The notes beneath the pieces are model-generated. The model saw only the letters and a list, made by a program, of their open reading frames with translations. It was not told the origin of the DNA and searched no databases. From assembly GCF_030247185.1 (NCBI RefSeq), contig NC_080572.1, forward strand, positions 117,543,928-117,607,927: a DNA stretch of 64,000 bases, in the 5' to 3' direction. Position numbers and translations under genes: made by a program. How positions within the stretch are numbered: the stretch's first letter is position 1; every line of letters starts with the position of its first letter. This document shows, in pieces, positions 36,721 through 48,481 of this stretch. Source of the DNA: Malaya genurostris. Its lineage: Eukaryota > Arthropoda > Insecta > Diptera > Culicidae.

Positions 36721-37225
36721 AAGTATAATCTCCACCTACAGGTTCGACACTAACATCCGCTCGATTCTCTCGATCCCCGTCCCTGTCCACCATTTTCATT
36801 GGAACTAACAAGATCTTTTTTTGTCACTAACTTTTTCGTTCCCCCTTCCCTGTCTCTTCACCATCTCGATGCAACTAATTAGATTTCTGTCGTTTTCAGA
36901 CATTTTGTTTCCAAATCCCCGTTTTACCCCGTTTCCACAATATTTACTTTCTTTTTCATTCTCTTCCGTAACATCACCATCACCACCCACGGAAGACCGC
37001 TCCAGTCGAAAACCAGTATGCAAACCAGTATACACTAAATTCATCGACCACTGCCGATCGCCAGCTGAAAGCTGGATTAACGAGAACCCGAGATGACATA
37101 GTCTTAAGTTAGTCGTTAATTAAGATCTTTAAGTTAGTCGTTAATTAAGATTAGAAAATACCCTTGGCATCTTAGAGCTTAAGCAGTGTGCTTAAAATTA
37201 TATTACATTATTGAATAAAAAAAAT
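36721..37225 (+). mobile_element. Possible 3' end of a 5'-truncated non-LTR retrotransposon
   Basis: The Pro/Ser/Phe-rich open frame 36821-37096 is followed by a tandem duplication of CTTTAAGTTAGTCGTTAATT (around 37105-37155). An AATAAAAAAAATA run follows at about 37215-37227. Such tandem repeats before a poly(A)-like end are typical of LINE 3' UTRs. No RT motif is present, so the assignment is tentative. Confidence 0.35.
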
Positions 37226-38904
37226 ACCCAAGACATGTACAATCATAATCGGAGGAAGTCAATCCTGGTAGGTTAGTTACTTATCACAGATTTATATTTT
37301 TAATTTTACTTTTTCTATGCCGCGAGTAGTGTACTCCACGGAGATATATGCTGCAAATGCACGATGTTCAATTGACTATTCCCCAATGATTGATGCAGCG
37401 CAAGCTTCATTATGCTGGGGCAGAAGAAAAAGATTCCGCTCTGACAAGACGTGGAAACTCTTGTGAGGTGAATAAATAAAAACTTCAGCTCGTCCGTGTT
37501 TAACAATACTGAATGTGCTAAATATCCCAACATTTATTCAATGCCATTTCCCAAACCAAACGCCATTACAATCACCATCAAAAAACCTAGAAACTCGAAT
37601 CGAATTGAACAGCTCTCGTAAATTACCGGGAAATAAGCATCCAGCCAGTGTAGCGCATAGTAACCAGAGGTATCACTCTACTTCACACATAATCAACATT
37701 TTGCTTCGATCGCTTGGGTTTTATTTTTCCTTCGGTTTGCTGATTTTTCCACTTTACTAATCCAGCCTGAGCAAATACCGTCTCTCATGCACCATCATCA
37801 TTCCATCTTTGTTTTATTCACCTCTTTGTTTTCTTTTAATTCAATTATAGACGAGTTATTGAAACATCAAATGCAAATAAGCGGAAAAAAGTATCTTCAA
37901 ACACGGTTCGCTGCGTTGCCTCGGCAGCAAAAAGCCCATCATCATCGTTCGTCGGCCAGTTGGAACGATACTGGCGATGCGTGGACGAACGGTGGAAGGG
38001 ACTTAGAATCGTCGAATAAAATTATATCTTATTAAATCGTACCACATTGTTCCTCGTGTTGATTTTCGTTTCGACACTATGGTAAACATGAGTAAAACAA
38101 GAAGCAGATCTGATTGTTTCCTACCAAGGTTGTTGATTTATCGCGAAACGTGAAATAACACTGAAAGCATCTGGATAATGTACGAGCAAATATTCGATTT
38201 GTTATGAAATTTCTAAATCCCATTCAAAACAGTTGATTTGTCGAAGCATGAATTAATTGTTGTCGTACCTCGGTAACTTGGGTAATGGTACGAGGAAATG
38301 ATGAAAAATATACACCGCCTCAAACAGAATTACCAGAAATAATCAAAAACATATGAAATCACAGCATACTTTACACACCTTTTAATTCAAACTTTAGCTA
38401 ACGGAATGAACTTGAAGAACATTTACATTCCTGTTCCCGAGTACCCTCTTTTATTAAAAAAATTCCACTCAATTTGGTGTGAAATACTGTTGAGTTATTC
38501 CATGACTGCTAGAGAAAGCATCAGTTCATGGAAAATATGGTAACCGATCTGCGTTTGTTAGAAGACTTCATTGGAAATATACGTTCGATAAAACTGCTTC
38601 ACCCCCTCAATGCTTGCTTGTTTAAGAAGTGCTCGACTAAAGTTTCTTGGCATGTGGCTTCATCAATGGCAATTTTTATGCACAATTGAACTCTCCCAAA
38701 TTTAATTTATACAGCGATAAAACAAATCAATGCGATCATTTTAAGCATCTACTAAACATTATTCGTGCGTGGTTCAAGTTAAATGAGGATTCGAAAATAC
38801 ACAGAGGCGAATGTAAAGTGGTGAACTATACTTTGAATAAAGTTTATTTAACGTAATAAGTATTTTTATAGACCAATCAGGAACAAATCATTCATTGAAA
38901 TTTT
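37226..38904. other. Anonymous sequence, no gene seen
   Basis: Short open frames at 37515-37760, 37787-38035 and 38647-38856 lack recognisable motifs. Confidence 0.45.
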
Positions 38905-39480
38905 TGCCTTTTTCATACAGAAGGCTATGTAATCACTGTGAAAACCGACTTTTTTGATTTTCACAAACTTACATTCACATGAAATGTCTTATGGTCCTAT
39001 AGCTTGCTATTGAATTTTATCACAATCCGACTTCCGGTACCGGAATTACAAGGTAATATGTGCAAATCTATGAGAAAATGCGCACTCAATTTTCTCGAAA
39101 ATTCCTTAGCTGGTTTTCACAAAATAAAATGCAAATAAAAGGTCTTGAAATTCTTCAAAAAATCCCACATTGATCCAGATCCGACAACGATGTTTCAATT
39201 TTGTATGAACGTATTTCAATTTCATGAGTATTACACCTACTTTGAGACTACTAGTCCCCAGTTTCCGCTTCCGAAAGCACCAATAATAGTGAAGAAAAGC
39301 TCCAACTTCGATTTTGAAGAAAAGCTCCACTTCGATTTCTCAGCAACTATTATACCGATTTTCACCATTAATGTTTCAAATTTTAACTCTCATTGTCTTA
39401 AAAGATACTGTGCAATTTCATCCAGATCCGACTTCTGGTTGTGAAATTATATGGCGATGAGTGTCAAAACTTTCAAACCG
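38905..39480 (+). mobile_element. Interspersed repeat family 2 copy lacking the core box
   Basis: Head TTTTTGCCTTTTTCATACAG, AATCACTGTGAAAACCGACT, then directly TTTTCACAAACTTACATTCA. Modules GTCTTATGGTCCTATAGCTT and CGACTTCCGGTACCGGAATT follow. The ATACCATTCGACTCAG and GT-tract part is deleted. Confidence 0.7.
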
Positions 39481-39814
39481 TCATACAAAATTACGATACA
39501 AAACCTCTACGTGCTGGTATGGAAGAAGAAAACACTTCCGCTTTTGCGAACTATAAATCTGTACCGAGATATCAAAATTCTGTATTAAAAATCAATAAAT
39601 GAAAAATAATAAGAAACTAAGCGCAACGAAATGAAAAAGTTATTTAATCGAATCGGAAAATGACAGCTACTTTTTGTTTAGAGGTAGCATTTATTGTAAT
39701 GTAATTGACAATCATTTCTTCTTACTATCTCACATTGTGACATACATAGCTTTCCATCTTATTGGAAAAAATCACAAAATCATGATACCGAGTCTTTTCT
39801 CATAAGTATACTTT

Positions 39815-42130
39815 TTTCCTTTCTCATATAGAAAGTTGCATTCGCTTGAAGAATTGACTAGCGATAATTAGCCCGTAGGGCAAATTGTCCCATACCATTC
39901 AACACAGTTCATGGAGCTGAACAATGTCTGTGTGCATGTATTTATGTATGTGGGTGCGTATGTGGCATAAAATATAACTCTTTTTTTACCTCTTTTTATA
40001 TATATAAAAAATAGGTATAGAATTCGCTCAAACTTTCGAAAAATTTTCCGAGGCCCGGAGGGCCGAATGTCATATACCAATCGATTCAGCTCGACGAACT
40101 GAGCAAATGTCTGTGTGTGTATGTGTGTGTCTGTATGTGTGTTGTCAACTAAGAGGTCGAGATCTCAGAGATGGATGGACCGATTTTGATCAAACTAGTC
40201 GCAAATGAAAGGTCTCCCCGTCACCCAAAACGCTATTGAATGGTTTTGAGATCGGATGTTTACTTTTTGAGTTATACGAAGTTTTATGTCAAAATTTTCA
40301 GTTTTTTGACAGTATCTGTCACATTTGACCTTGAAAAAAGAATATGTCTCCAGACTTAGATTTCGCTCGGTAATACCTATCCAACAAGCCATAGATTGTT
40401 AAAATCCGTCCATTTTTAACGGAGATATCGATATTTTTGTGTAAGCCTTATTCCAGCAGAAGGAATTTTGAGCGCTGTATGAAAAAGCAATGCTTGGGAG
40501 CAACATGAAACACGATTTTTTATACTGTTACATATAATTGTTTCTAAGTACCAAAAAGACTGTGTACAGCATCCTTTTTTATGACAATTTGCCTCGGACC
40601 AATTTTAGCACGGTTCATTTTTGGCAACATAATCTTTCGAATATGGCATATGTAAACCAGATGATACCAGCATTATCGAGTTGGAAGTAATTCCATAATT
40701 ATATTGATTTAAACTATTTACAGCAATAAATGCTGGAAGAACATGACTTCCATATACCATACGACTCAGTTCGTCGAGATCAGCAAATGCGTGTGTGACA
40801 AATAATTTAACTCAATTTTCTCGGAGATGGTTAAACCGTTTTCTTCAAACTCAGATTCATATGAAAAGTCGTATACTCCCAAACAAGGTTCCTGAATTAC
40901 GTTTGGATCCGACTTCTGATTGCGGAACCACAGGATGATATGTGAAACGAAATTGAAATAATGCAATTAATTTTTCTCGTAGATGGCTGAACCGATATAA
41001 GATTCAAATGAAATCTAAGAATCATCTATGATTCAAATGAGAGGTCTTAAAATCCTATAAAACCTCTTACTTTTTAGTCAGATCCGACTTCTGGTTTAGA
41101 AAATGCAGGGTGATTAGTATAAAAATGTCCATTTCACACAAATTAATAAGGTTTATCGGGTTAGCAGATTTGGATAGTCGATTACCAAATAAATTTATTT
41201 CAGTTTAAGCGGTATTCGTTCTTGGATTCAGAATGTACCCCCAAATTTTAATTCGCACTACAATTTCTCAAAGATGTCTACACACTGCTCAGGTGAATTT
41301 AACTGATTTCGGCTACACCGATTTTAGAATTCCGGTTCCAGTATCGAATCGATTCTCAAAGCTTAATCATTTTCTCAAAAAAGACCAAATCGAACTTCAA
41401 AAACAAATATTACAGGACTTAAGGTCCCATACAAAATTGGTGAATTTTATCCGCTTCTGGAATTACAGATGATGAGTTTATAAATTTCATGTAAATTGTT
41501 TGGCGTAATAATTTATGGCCATTCGAATCATTTTGGGCTATGCTAATTCCTGAATACCGGCTCTGGAAGTACCATAAATAATGACGAAAAACTCTAAAGT
41601 GGAACTTACTTCGACATCTCATGGAATGTTCAATCGATTGTCACACGCTAAGATTGAAATTCGATACGATTTGCCGTTTCGAAATTACAGTGATTAAAAT
41701 CTCAATTTGCCGTTTAAAACGACGATAATTAAAATAATGTCATGAGTACTAAAACACCTAAGAATATGCATGCAAAAACACATGCGTATTGATAAAAAAA
41801 GGTATCATCTCACTGCTAGGTGGATTAATCACGTTTTCAGAGATTGCTTTGCTGATTTTCACAAACTTAGGCTCAAATAAAAAATTTCATTATCCCATAG
41901 GTTGCTGTTGAATTTCATCATGCTTTCAATGTGTAAAGTGTTTTTCAAATTGCTCATCGTAATTTGGAGCTACGATGCAAAAAAGTGTGAAATTTTTCTA
42001 GGTTTGGCTCAAAACTGATTTAGTTTGTAGGCTATATTAGTAACTAACTAAATGAACCGACTTTGGCCATACCGGTTCCCAGTCTTCGGTTCAGGAAGTA
42101 CTGGAAATTGTCCAACCGTAGTAAATTTAC
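39815..42130 (+). mobile_element. Interspersed repeat family 2 copy split by a family 1 insertion
   Basis: The left part (39815-39985) has the head CCTTTCTCATATAGAAAG, CATACCATTCAACACAGTTC and a TGTGTGCATGTATTTATGTA tract. The right part resumes at 41836 with CAGAGATTGCTTTGCTGATT, TTCACAAACTTAGGCTCAAA and CCCATAGGTTGCTGTTGAAT. These are consecutive modules in uninterrupted copies such as 33942 and 45305. The 1.84 kb between them is family 1 copy B. Confidence 0.75.
39988..41830 (+). mobile_element. Interspersed repeat family 1, copy B (longest copy)
   Basis: It starts at ACCTCTTTTTATATATATAA, which with AAAAATAGGT forms a hairpin. It contains CCGAGGCCCGGAGGGCCGAA, TCGATTCAGCTCGACGAACT, a GT-rich tract (about 40110-40142) and GAGTTATACGAAGTTTTATG. 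It ends CTAGGTGGATTAATCACG. Copy A (3487-4815) is colinear but internally deleted. No coding capacity. Confidence 0.8.
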
Positions 42131-43675
42131 GATAGTAAAATTTACGATACAGTTTTGAATAGCGAGTGGCACGTCGTGTCGTCGGTAAAAACGTATAGAA
42201 AGTAATGGAAAATATTTTAAATATAACTTCAACGTTTCATTTGCAATTATTGTGTCTTATTTACAAAAAATACGGAAATTGAATAGGAATTCATCTGGTA
42301 ATAAGCAAACAGGTTTTAAATTTAAGAAAATAAATGAATTTTCAACAACAAAACTCGATATTCAAAATTCGATATCAATATTTTTCAAACTGTACTCTGC
42401 TTTCGTTACATTTTTGAGAACATCTGATCGAGATTAGTTTGCACTATGGAAAAGAGCGTACTATACTCGAATCAAAAACATCGCGGAAAGGTTTATTTGC
42501 CACTAATCACTATTTTCGTAGTGAAATCACACATAGAACTCTCCTTAATTGCTTGAAAAATAAATACACATGTATTGATACAAAAATTTCACGAAATAAT
42601 TATGAATTGTGTAATCTGCTACAAAACATGGATCTGCTTTCGCTATCTTTCGATTCTGGCAAATGTTTCCTTTCTCAAATAGAAAAACTACAGCATCACG
42701 TATCATATACCAATACATTATGTTTTATATACAAATCATTTCGGTTTGTCGAGATCCGAGAGAAAGCGAGCTCCAAGGTTCAAATTGAAGGTCGTGGTCT
42801 TATAAGCAGCAATTGATATTTTCGCGGATCTGAGATCTGGTCAGAAATTTCAGTAGGGTCGACTAGAAAATTTCGATTTTAATTACTACCTAAACCAAAA
42901 GATTTCAATAATACCGCAAATACTTCTGGATATCAAAATTTAATTTCATTTAAAAACATCGAAATTCACAATGAATTATAGGAAAAGGAAAGCAACTTTC
43001 AATAATAATGTTTAGAATGTCAATAGAAATCTGTCCAGGAAAAATTCCGGAAAGTATTCTACTTCGAATAGACGAAACCAGCAGACTTACACGGTACCAC
43101 AATCCGCTTCATGATTTCCTTACTTGTGAGTAAACGAACGAATATGAATCCGTCAAACCTGAAATGATAAATTACAATCCCATTTGGAAAATAAACGCCA
43201 CTCATACTAGGCCTCAGTCGAGTTGTATACTTTGTAAACCGCGTTCGCTTTTCTCTGAGGATAAATCTACCAAAATGTTTGCGCGCTGCCTGTTATGGTT
43301 GAAGGATTGATGACACTTTGGGAAATTTTAAAACATGTGCATTGCTAGACAACTCGACTGTTTCTGGACAGTTTCACTTGAATGTGAATTTCAAGTTATA
43401 ATTGATTAGAAAGTCTCAGTTTGTTACGCTACAGAATAAATTAGATATCTAGATAATAATCCAAAAAGGTACTGAATTATTTAAAATTTTCCCACAGTAT
43501 TTAGTTTGACTTTGAAAATAGCTTTGACTATAAGTTTTATTATTGATATCTCACACATTTTCTTTGTTTTGGTAAGGATCAGTGCAATAATCCAACTTTG
43601 ATATTAGCCATGTCCTTATTTCCCATCGATTACTTAAAAAAAGTTTAGTGTGCTACCATGAAATACATAATAATA
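42131..43675. other. Anonymous sequence with a short family 2 fragment (42668-42850)
   Basis: TTTCCTTTCTCAAATAGAAA then ACGTATCATATACCAATACA and GGTTTGTCGAGATCCG are a decayed head and core. The open frame 42439-42816 overlaps this repeat and is not considered real. Confidence 0.45.
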
Positions 43676-44127
43676 GAGTGCCTATAACCAGAGTGACGAC
43701 TTCTCTTCCGTAATGTTGGCAACAATCAGACCCTGTCAGCTTTTAGCGAAGTCAATCTTCAGTTCAGCAACGCCATCGCACGGCATCACATTCAACATAT
43801 CGTGTCAATTGTATGGGGACGCAACCCTGCTATTTTGGCGCGCACGAATTTGACATTTTTCTCCACTACTTCTATGTAAAAGATTCGATGTGGGCTCGTC
43901 TGGGGGCGACATGCTCGCAAAAAAGGATGTTGCCAATGATTTGTTCGGGAAATGTGAGAGCTGGATATCTTGTTAATATGATGTCTTTGCAACAATTCAA
44001 AACATTTAATCCGAAATGTTGGAAGTGTTGTTAGCTTTACATTGTAATTGACAGGTAGATTGCTCGTTTGGAACTGGAAGCTGTCATTCCAAACGAACAG
44101 CTGTCATCACTCCGGTTATAGGTACTC
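43676..44127 (+). mobile_element. TIR element (MITE-like) with TA flanks
   Basis: The ends GAGTGCCTATAACCAGAGTG (from 43676) and, inverted, GAGTACCTATAACCGGAGTG (ending 44127) match at 22 of the first 25 positions. TA lies immediately outside both ends (43674-43675 and 44128-44129), as expected for a Tc1/mariner-mobilised element. It is about 452 bp with no transposase. A related truncated inverse copy lies at 33357-33640. Confidence 0.88.
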
Positions 44128-44129
44128 TA

Positions 44130-45304
44130 CATACAAATTTGGAATAAAATATGCTACTCAGATGTGATCGATTATAATATTCCTGGATTGTGTAGAAGAC
44201 TTTCCACTTGAAAAGTTATCGAATCAACATTTCTGTAGATTTTTTCAGATTGTTGAAAAAGTAGTCGTTTTTCAACATGCTGTCAATTCAAGTTTCAGTT
44301 CAGTTTTCCATAAATACGTTTATTTCATAGGCAATATACATAAGTTTCTCTTCGCCGTAGCATCCACAATACATAGTACTTTAAACCTAATACATTTCGA
44401 ATATCAAATTAGTATGTTGGTATTCATTAGTTAATCTAAACGCTGTTTTTATCAAGCGATTTGCTATTAGAAATTACAATCAATAAAATACATTTATTTT
44501 GTACATGATCTTATAACTATTTAGGTTTGTTTGTATCAGTTCATCACTTTTATTCATTTAATATAGCTGGCTATTGTTTAAATTCATGGAAGAGAAAGGG
44601 GTCAAGTATCGTATCTGATACTTTACTAAAAATCAAGATACCTCTGTTGGTACAGTTACGAAATTCATTTATATAAGTGCAATAAAATGATTGGTTTAAG
44701 AAAAATTGCCAATCTGTATTACCGATACAATCGTGCACATCAAATCATATGTACGGATGTCGGTAAAATTTTACCGACTTTGAAACAGCTGAACATTCAG
44801 TTATTAGTTCAGTAAAAGTTCAATTTGCTGAACGATCGGTAGAAATACTTTGGGCATCCTCTTGTCATAATTATACTGACTTGTCCATAATTCATTATTG
44901 ATGTTCGGTGAAATTTACAACTAATCCGTAAAGAAATTAACATCATGAAATTAAGGGAAAACATAAATTAAAAAAAAAATAACTAATGCAAAATTTTCGT
45001 CCAACAAGTTAATTTATTTATTACTACTAGATTATGGACTTACTGCCCAATGCTTTATGGTAATATTATAATTACGATTCATATCATTGGTCATCGTTGA
45101 CGATAGCGTTAGGTATGTGATCACCAGCCACGACTATAGCTTTGTCGATGCTATACAAAGTGTTTCCTTTTTTTATTTTGCGAAAATAAATCAATTTGAC
45201 AGATATGGTAATTGTACATTTCTGTTGATTGGATTTTTGATGGATAGGTCCAATGATGTTCAAATCTGACAGTAATAGAAAAAATCAAAATGTAAATGTT
45301 TAAC
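44130..45304. other. AT-rich sequence, no feature seen
   Basis: No gene, repeat copy or tandem structure recognised. Confidence 0.5.
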
Positions 45305-45625
45305 CCTTTTTGCCTTTCTCTATAGAAAGGTATTAGAACTGCTGGAAAAACCGACTTTCGAACGGAGCCTCGGAGACCCATAGTGTTATATACCATTCGA
45401 CTCGGTTCGACGCGATAGGAAAATGTGTATGTGTGTGTGTGCATGTGTGCATGAATGTGTGTGTGCACTTTTCGAAGATATTTTTACCGCTCAATTTTCT
45501 CAGAGATGGCTGAACCGATTTTAACAAACTTAGGCTCGCTTGAAAGCTACTGTCGGGGCATTGATCAAGTTCGACGATCAAATGACTGTGACTTTTGGTT
45601 CCGGAGAATGATGGTATACCCGTCC
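45305..45625 (+). mobile_element. Interspersed repeat family 2 copy, 3' truncated
   Basis: Head TTTTTGCCTTTCTCTATAGA, CCGACTTTCGAACGGAGCCT, core ATACCATTCGACTCGGTTCG and a GTGTGTGTGCATGTGTGCAT tract. Module GAGATGGCTGAACCGATTTT follows, ending near a GGTTCCGGA box. Closest in order to 5160-5512, which is inverted. Confidence 0.8.
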
Positions 45626-45945
45626 CCCTGACCCTTTTTAAACTTACGCGAGAAATAAAAATTTCATTTATTTTAGGTTTGACATGCCGGCTCTCAGACT
45701 TACGCGAGAAAAATAAATTCTCGAAATGTTTCATTATAACAAATTACAAAAAAAAATGGCTTTTTGAGAATGTTAGAGCCTACGTGCTCCCTTGAGTAAT
45801 AAATTGTTTCGTTCGATTTTATAGACAATAAACTTCAAACGCGTTTTTCTCGAAAGCAGGTTTTGAAAGTCCGTGTCCATCGTCATTCAAAAACTACTGC
45901 ACCAATTTTGTTCAAATTTTGCACACACTTTATATATATAAAAAA

Positions 45946-46104
45946 CTAGACCCCAACGTTTTCCTTTTCGTTGTATGTTACTTTGCGGAGGTTTTACAGC
46001 TACAAAATGGCGGATTTTGTCGTGAAAAATCGTACTTTTGAACTTAAACAACCACCAAAAATTCAAAAATTTAAAAAAAATCAAATAGAAACGTTGGGGT
46101 CTAG
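45946..46104. mobile_element. Short hairpin-ended element
   Basis: CTAGACCCCAACGTT (45946-45960) is inverted perfectly as AACGTTGGGGTCTAG (46090-46104). The interior has a TACAAAATGGCGGATTTTG string. Downstream, 46150-46390 shares a diverged repeat with 21120-21310. Confidence 0.75.
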
Positions 46105-46390
46105 AAAAACTTCTGCTCTAACTATGCCGCTTTGATTTGTTCACTTCTGATTAGTCTGCGCTGAGATACAGTGGAAACCGCAAATCATGATTTTTAAGAA
46201 GCGTCCTCAAAAATGCCTCTTCACCAAATTATTTCTCAATATTTTTCCACGGAAAAATGTCAAAATGTTGTTCGAATGATGCTTTTTATTATACAAAATA
46301 TTTGAATTTATTTTGTTGAACGAGAGTTCTGAAAAAATTTGCAAAAATGATGATTTTTTTCATCATTTAGACCCTACCCCCCTTAAGATC
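46105..46390 (+). repeat. Diverged repeat shared with 21120-21310
   Basis: Common blocks in order are CTCTTCACC, TTATTTCTCAATA, GATGATGCTTT, TTTTGTTGAACGA and CATCATTTAGACCCT. Relative to 21120-21310, which lies in a minus-strand copy, the blocks are in the same plus-strand orientation. Confidence 0.65.
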
Positions 46391-48481
46391 TGTCGAAATA
46401 TACAGCATGGAACTTACCTCAAAATCATTTCTGGTTAAGTGGCTCCTTGAGACAGTAGCAACGATATATAAATACCACACCATTTCATTCTATGTTTCAA
46501 AGAGAAATGGTAATCAAACCGTTTGTGAGATCTTACACTGTTTAGTTAATGACAGGGAAAATCACTCAGGAAAACAATTACTCATTAATAGAGTAGTAGA
46601 GCACGGTGATACCAATTCGCTTTAAAGGAAAGGTAGTCTAACTATCACATAGTTGTTGCGTGCATGTGTTTAATGCAAAAATTTTCGTTTAACCTTAATT
46701 TGAGTTTTGCATGATCGTGAGCAGTGGGATGTCGTTTTATTGCTTTACTCTCAAATGTAGGAGAAATTTTGCAATCACGTCCACGCTTGTGTAAAGAGGA
46801 ATTAGAAAACATAATTTAACACAACGATCAAAACATTCATTCTCACTCCATAGCGTTATGAAAATACTCCATTGATTTTTCTTGTCATTCATTCCTACTG
46901 TAACGTGCCAACAATTTGATAAATATGAAGTAATCAAGCGATTCGTGAATGAGACGCGATCGATGGAGGAATCATGGTTAATACATAACAACAGCTGTTA
47001 CACATGCTCTGCATCGCAAATGAACTCTCCGGGAAACAAAAACAGTAATGTCATTTGAATAATCTTCTTTCGAGAGAAAAATTCCCATGCACAATAGCTT
47101 CGAAGAATCCATCCCTATTCGGTGTGTACGTTGGGACGGTCAGACATTGGCATTCTGATTTGTAGAACAAAATTAAAAATTCATTCTGCGATTGTACCGA
47201 CCAACCCATCCCTTCACCAGCCGTTATCTTTTAGAGACCTGGAATCGCACAAAGAAAACTGTTTTTGCCGGATTGGGTTGGTGTCCAGAAACCAGCGGTA
47301 TGCAAAAGCCATGGAATTTGAAGGAAACATTTTCTATACCGCGTGCACTAGAAGTGCTTCAACCCAAGCTGTCCGTCAAGAGAATAGGCACCCACTCAAC
47401 CACATTTTTCAAGCGGAATCCGTTGAAACCTAAAAAGAATATGAGCAGCGGTATCACATACAACTCTCTATGTTTTAACACCAACTCACGTGTGCACAGA
47501 AACCTGGCGTTATCGACCTAGTAATGGAGGAAGCAACCGCCGGTGCAAATGAATAAATGCTTAAAATCATGCATTTCGAACGCCCCACGCTTTAAATTAG
47601 CGGAATAAAAAAAAGACTCAATCCAGAGAAAGAGAGAGACAGATAGAGAGAGAAAACACAAAAAGGCGATTTATGATGGGAATCGAAGTCTACCGTTTCT
47701 TGCTGTGGCTTTGAATGCTAATTGGATGAAGAAAAATGTAAAGACCTCTCTTATCGTAAGGACTGGTGCTGATTTTTAGGCGTATTTTATCATTATTCGG
47801 CAAACAATAGAATCATTTCGTAAAAGATAAATATTGTGGTATCTTTTTCGAGGTAGTTCAACGTTTCAATTATTTCAGTATCAGTGTCCTCGGGAATTTA
47901 CCTTTTTTCAGAACATATTCTTTGTCCTCGTCCGCCAATTGACAGGAACGACTACGAAATGTCTAACATCACCGTGCCCTTTATTATTTGCCAACAATTC
48001 GCTCTCTTTCCCATCTACATTTTTATAAACCAGAGCAATGTTTGTATTTTTTCATAGTTTTGCTACTATCTTGCATGGCTCACCGCTCGACAACCGTGCC
48101 AAGTAAAATATTTCCTTTCAACCAAAATTGCTATCTTCCTTGGGCCACTTCCGGCAACATATGTCACTGTCGTCGACAAACCACAGAACGAACAAATGCA
48201 CCCTTTCTTCGCGATTGCTTAAGCTTGCCTGGGTTTGCTCATCGGAAAGATTGCACGTTCCTAGTGAGGAGTAGCATGTTACGGTTCACCGACCCGGCTT
48301 GAACAAGACCTAGATATAGGTAGTGTACGTGGTATTTATTGAATTATGTCTTGTTATGGATTTTTATAAAATTAAACCGTCCCATCGTCCTTGACCCATT
48401 TAAAGGCTGTTATATCCAATGCAGAACTATTTCCCATTTCTACATCGACCTACTCTTTTCGTCAACTAGTTTTTTGTTCAA
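46391..48481. other. Anonymous sequence, GC-richer patches, no gene called
   Basis: Overlapping open frames of about 100 residues at 47122-47521 and 47988-48302 lie in slightly GC-richer sequence. They have no motif, splice pattern or start context that I can defend. They could be unrecognised exons or regulatory DNA in the presumed intron. Confidence 0.35.

Noticed and set aside
47122..47521. Two overlapping frames of about 105 codons as a possible gene
   Set aside because: No motif, no splice context and no preference for one frame; left as unexplained GC-richer sequence.
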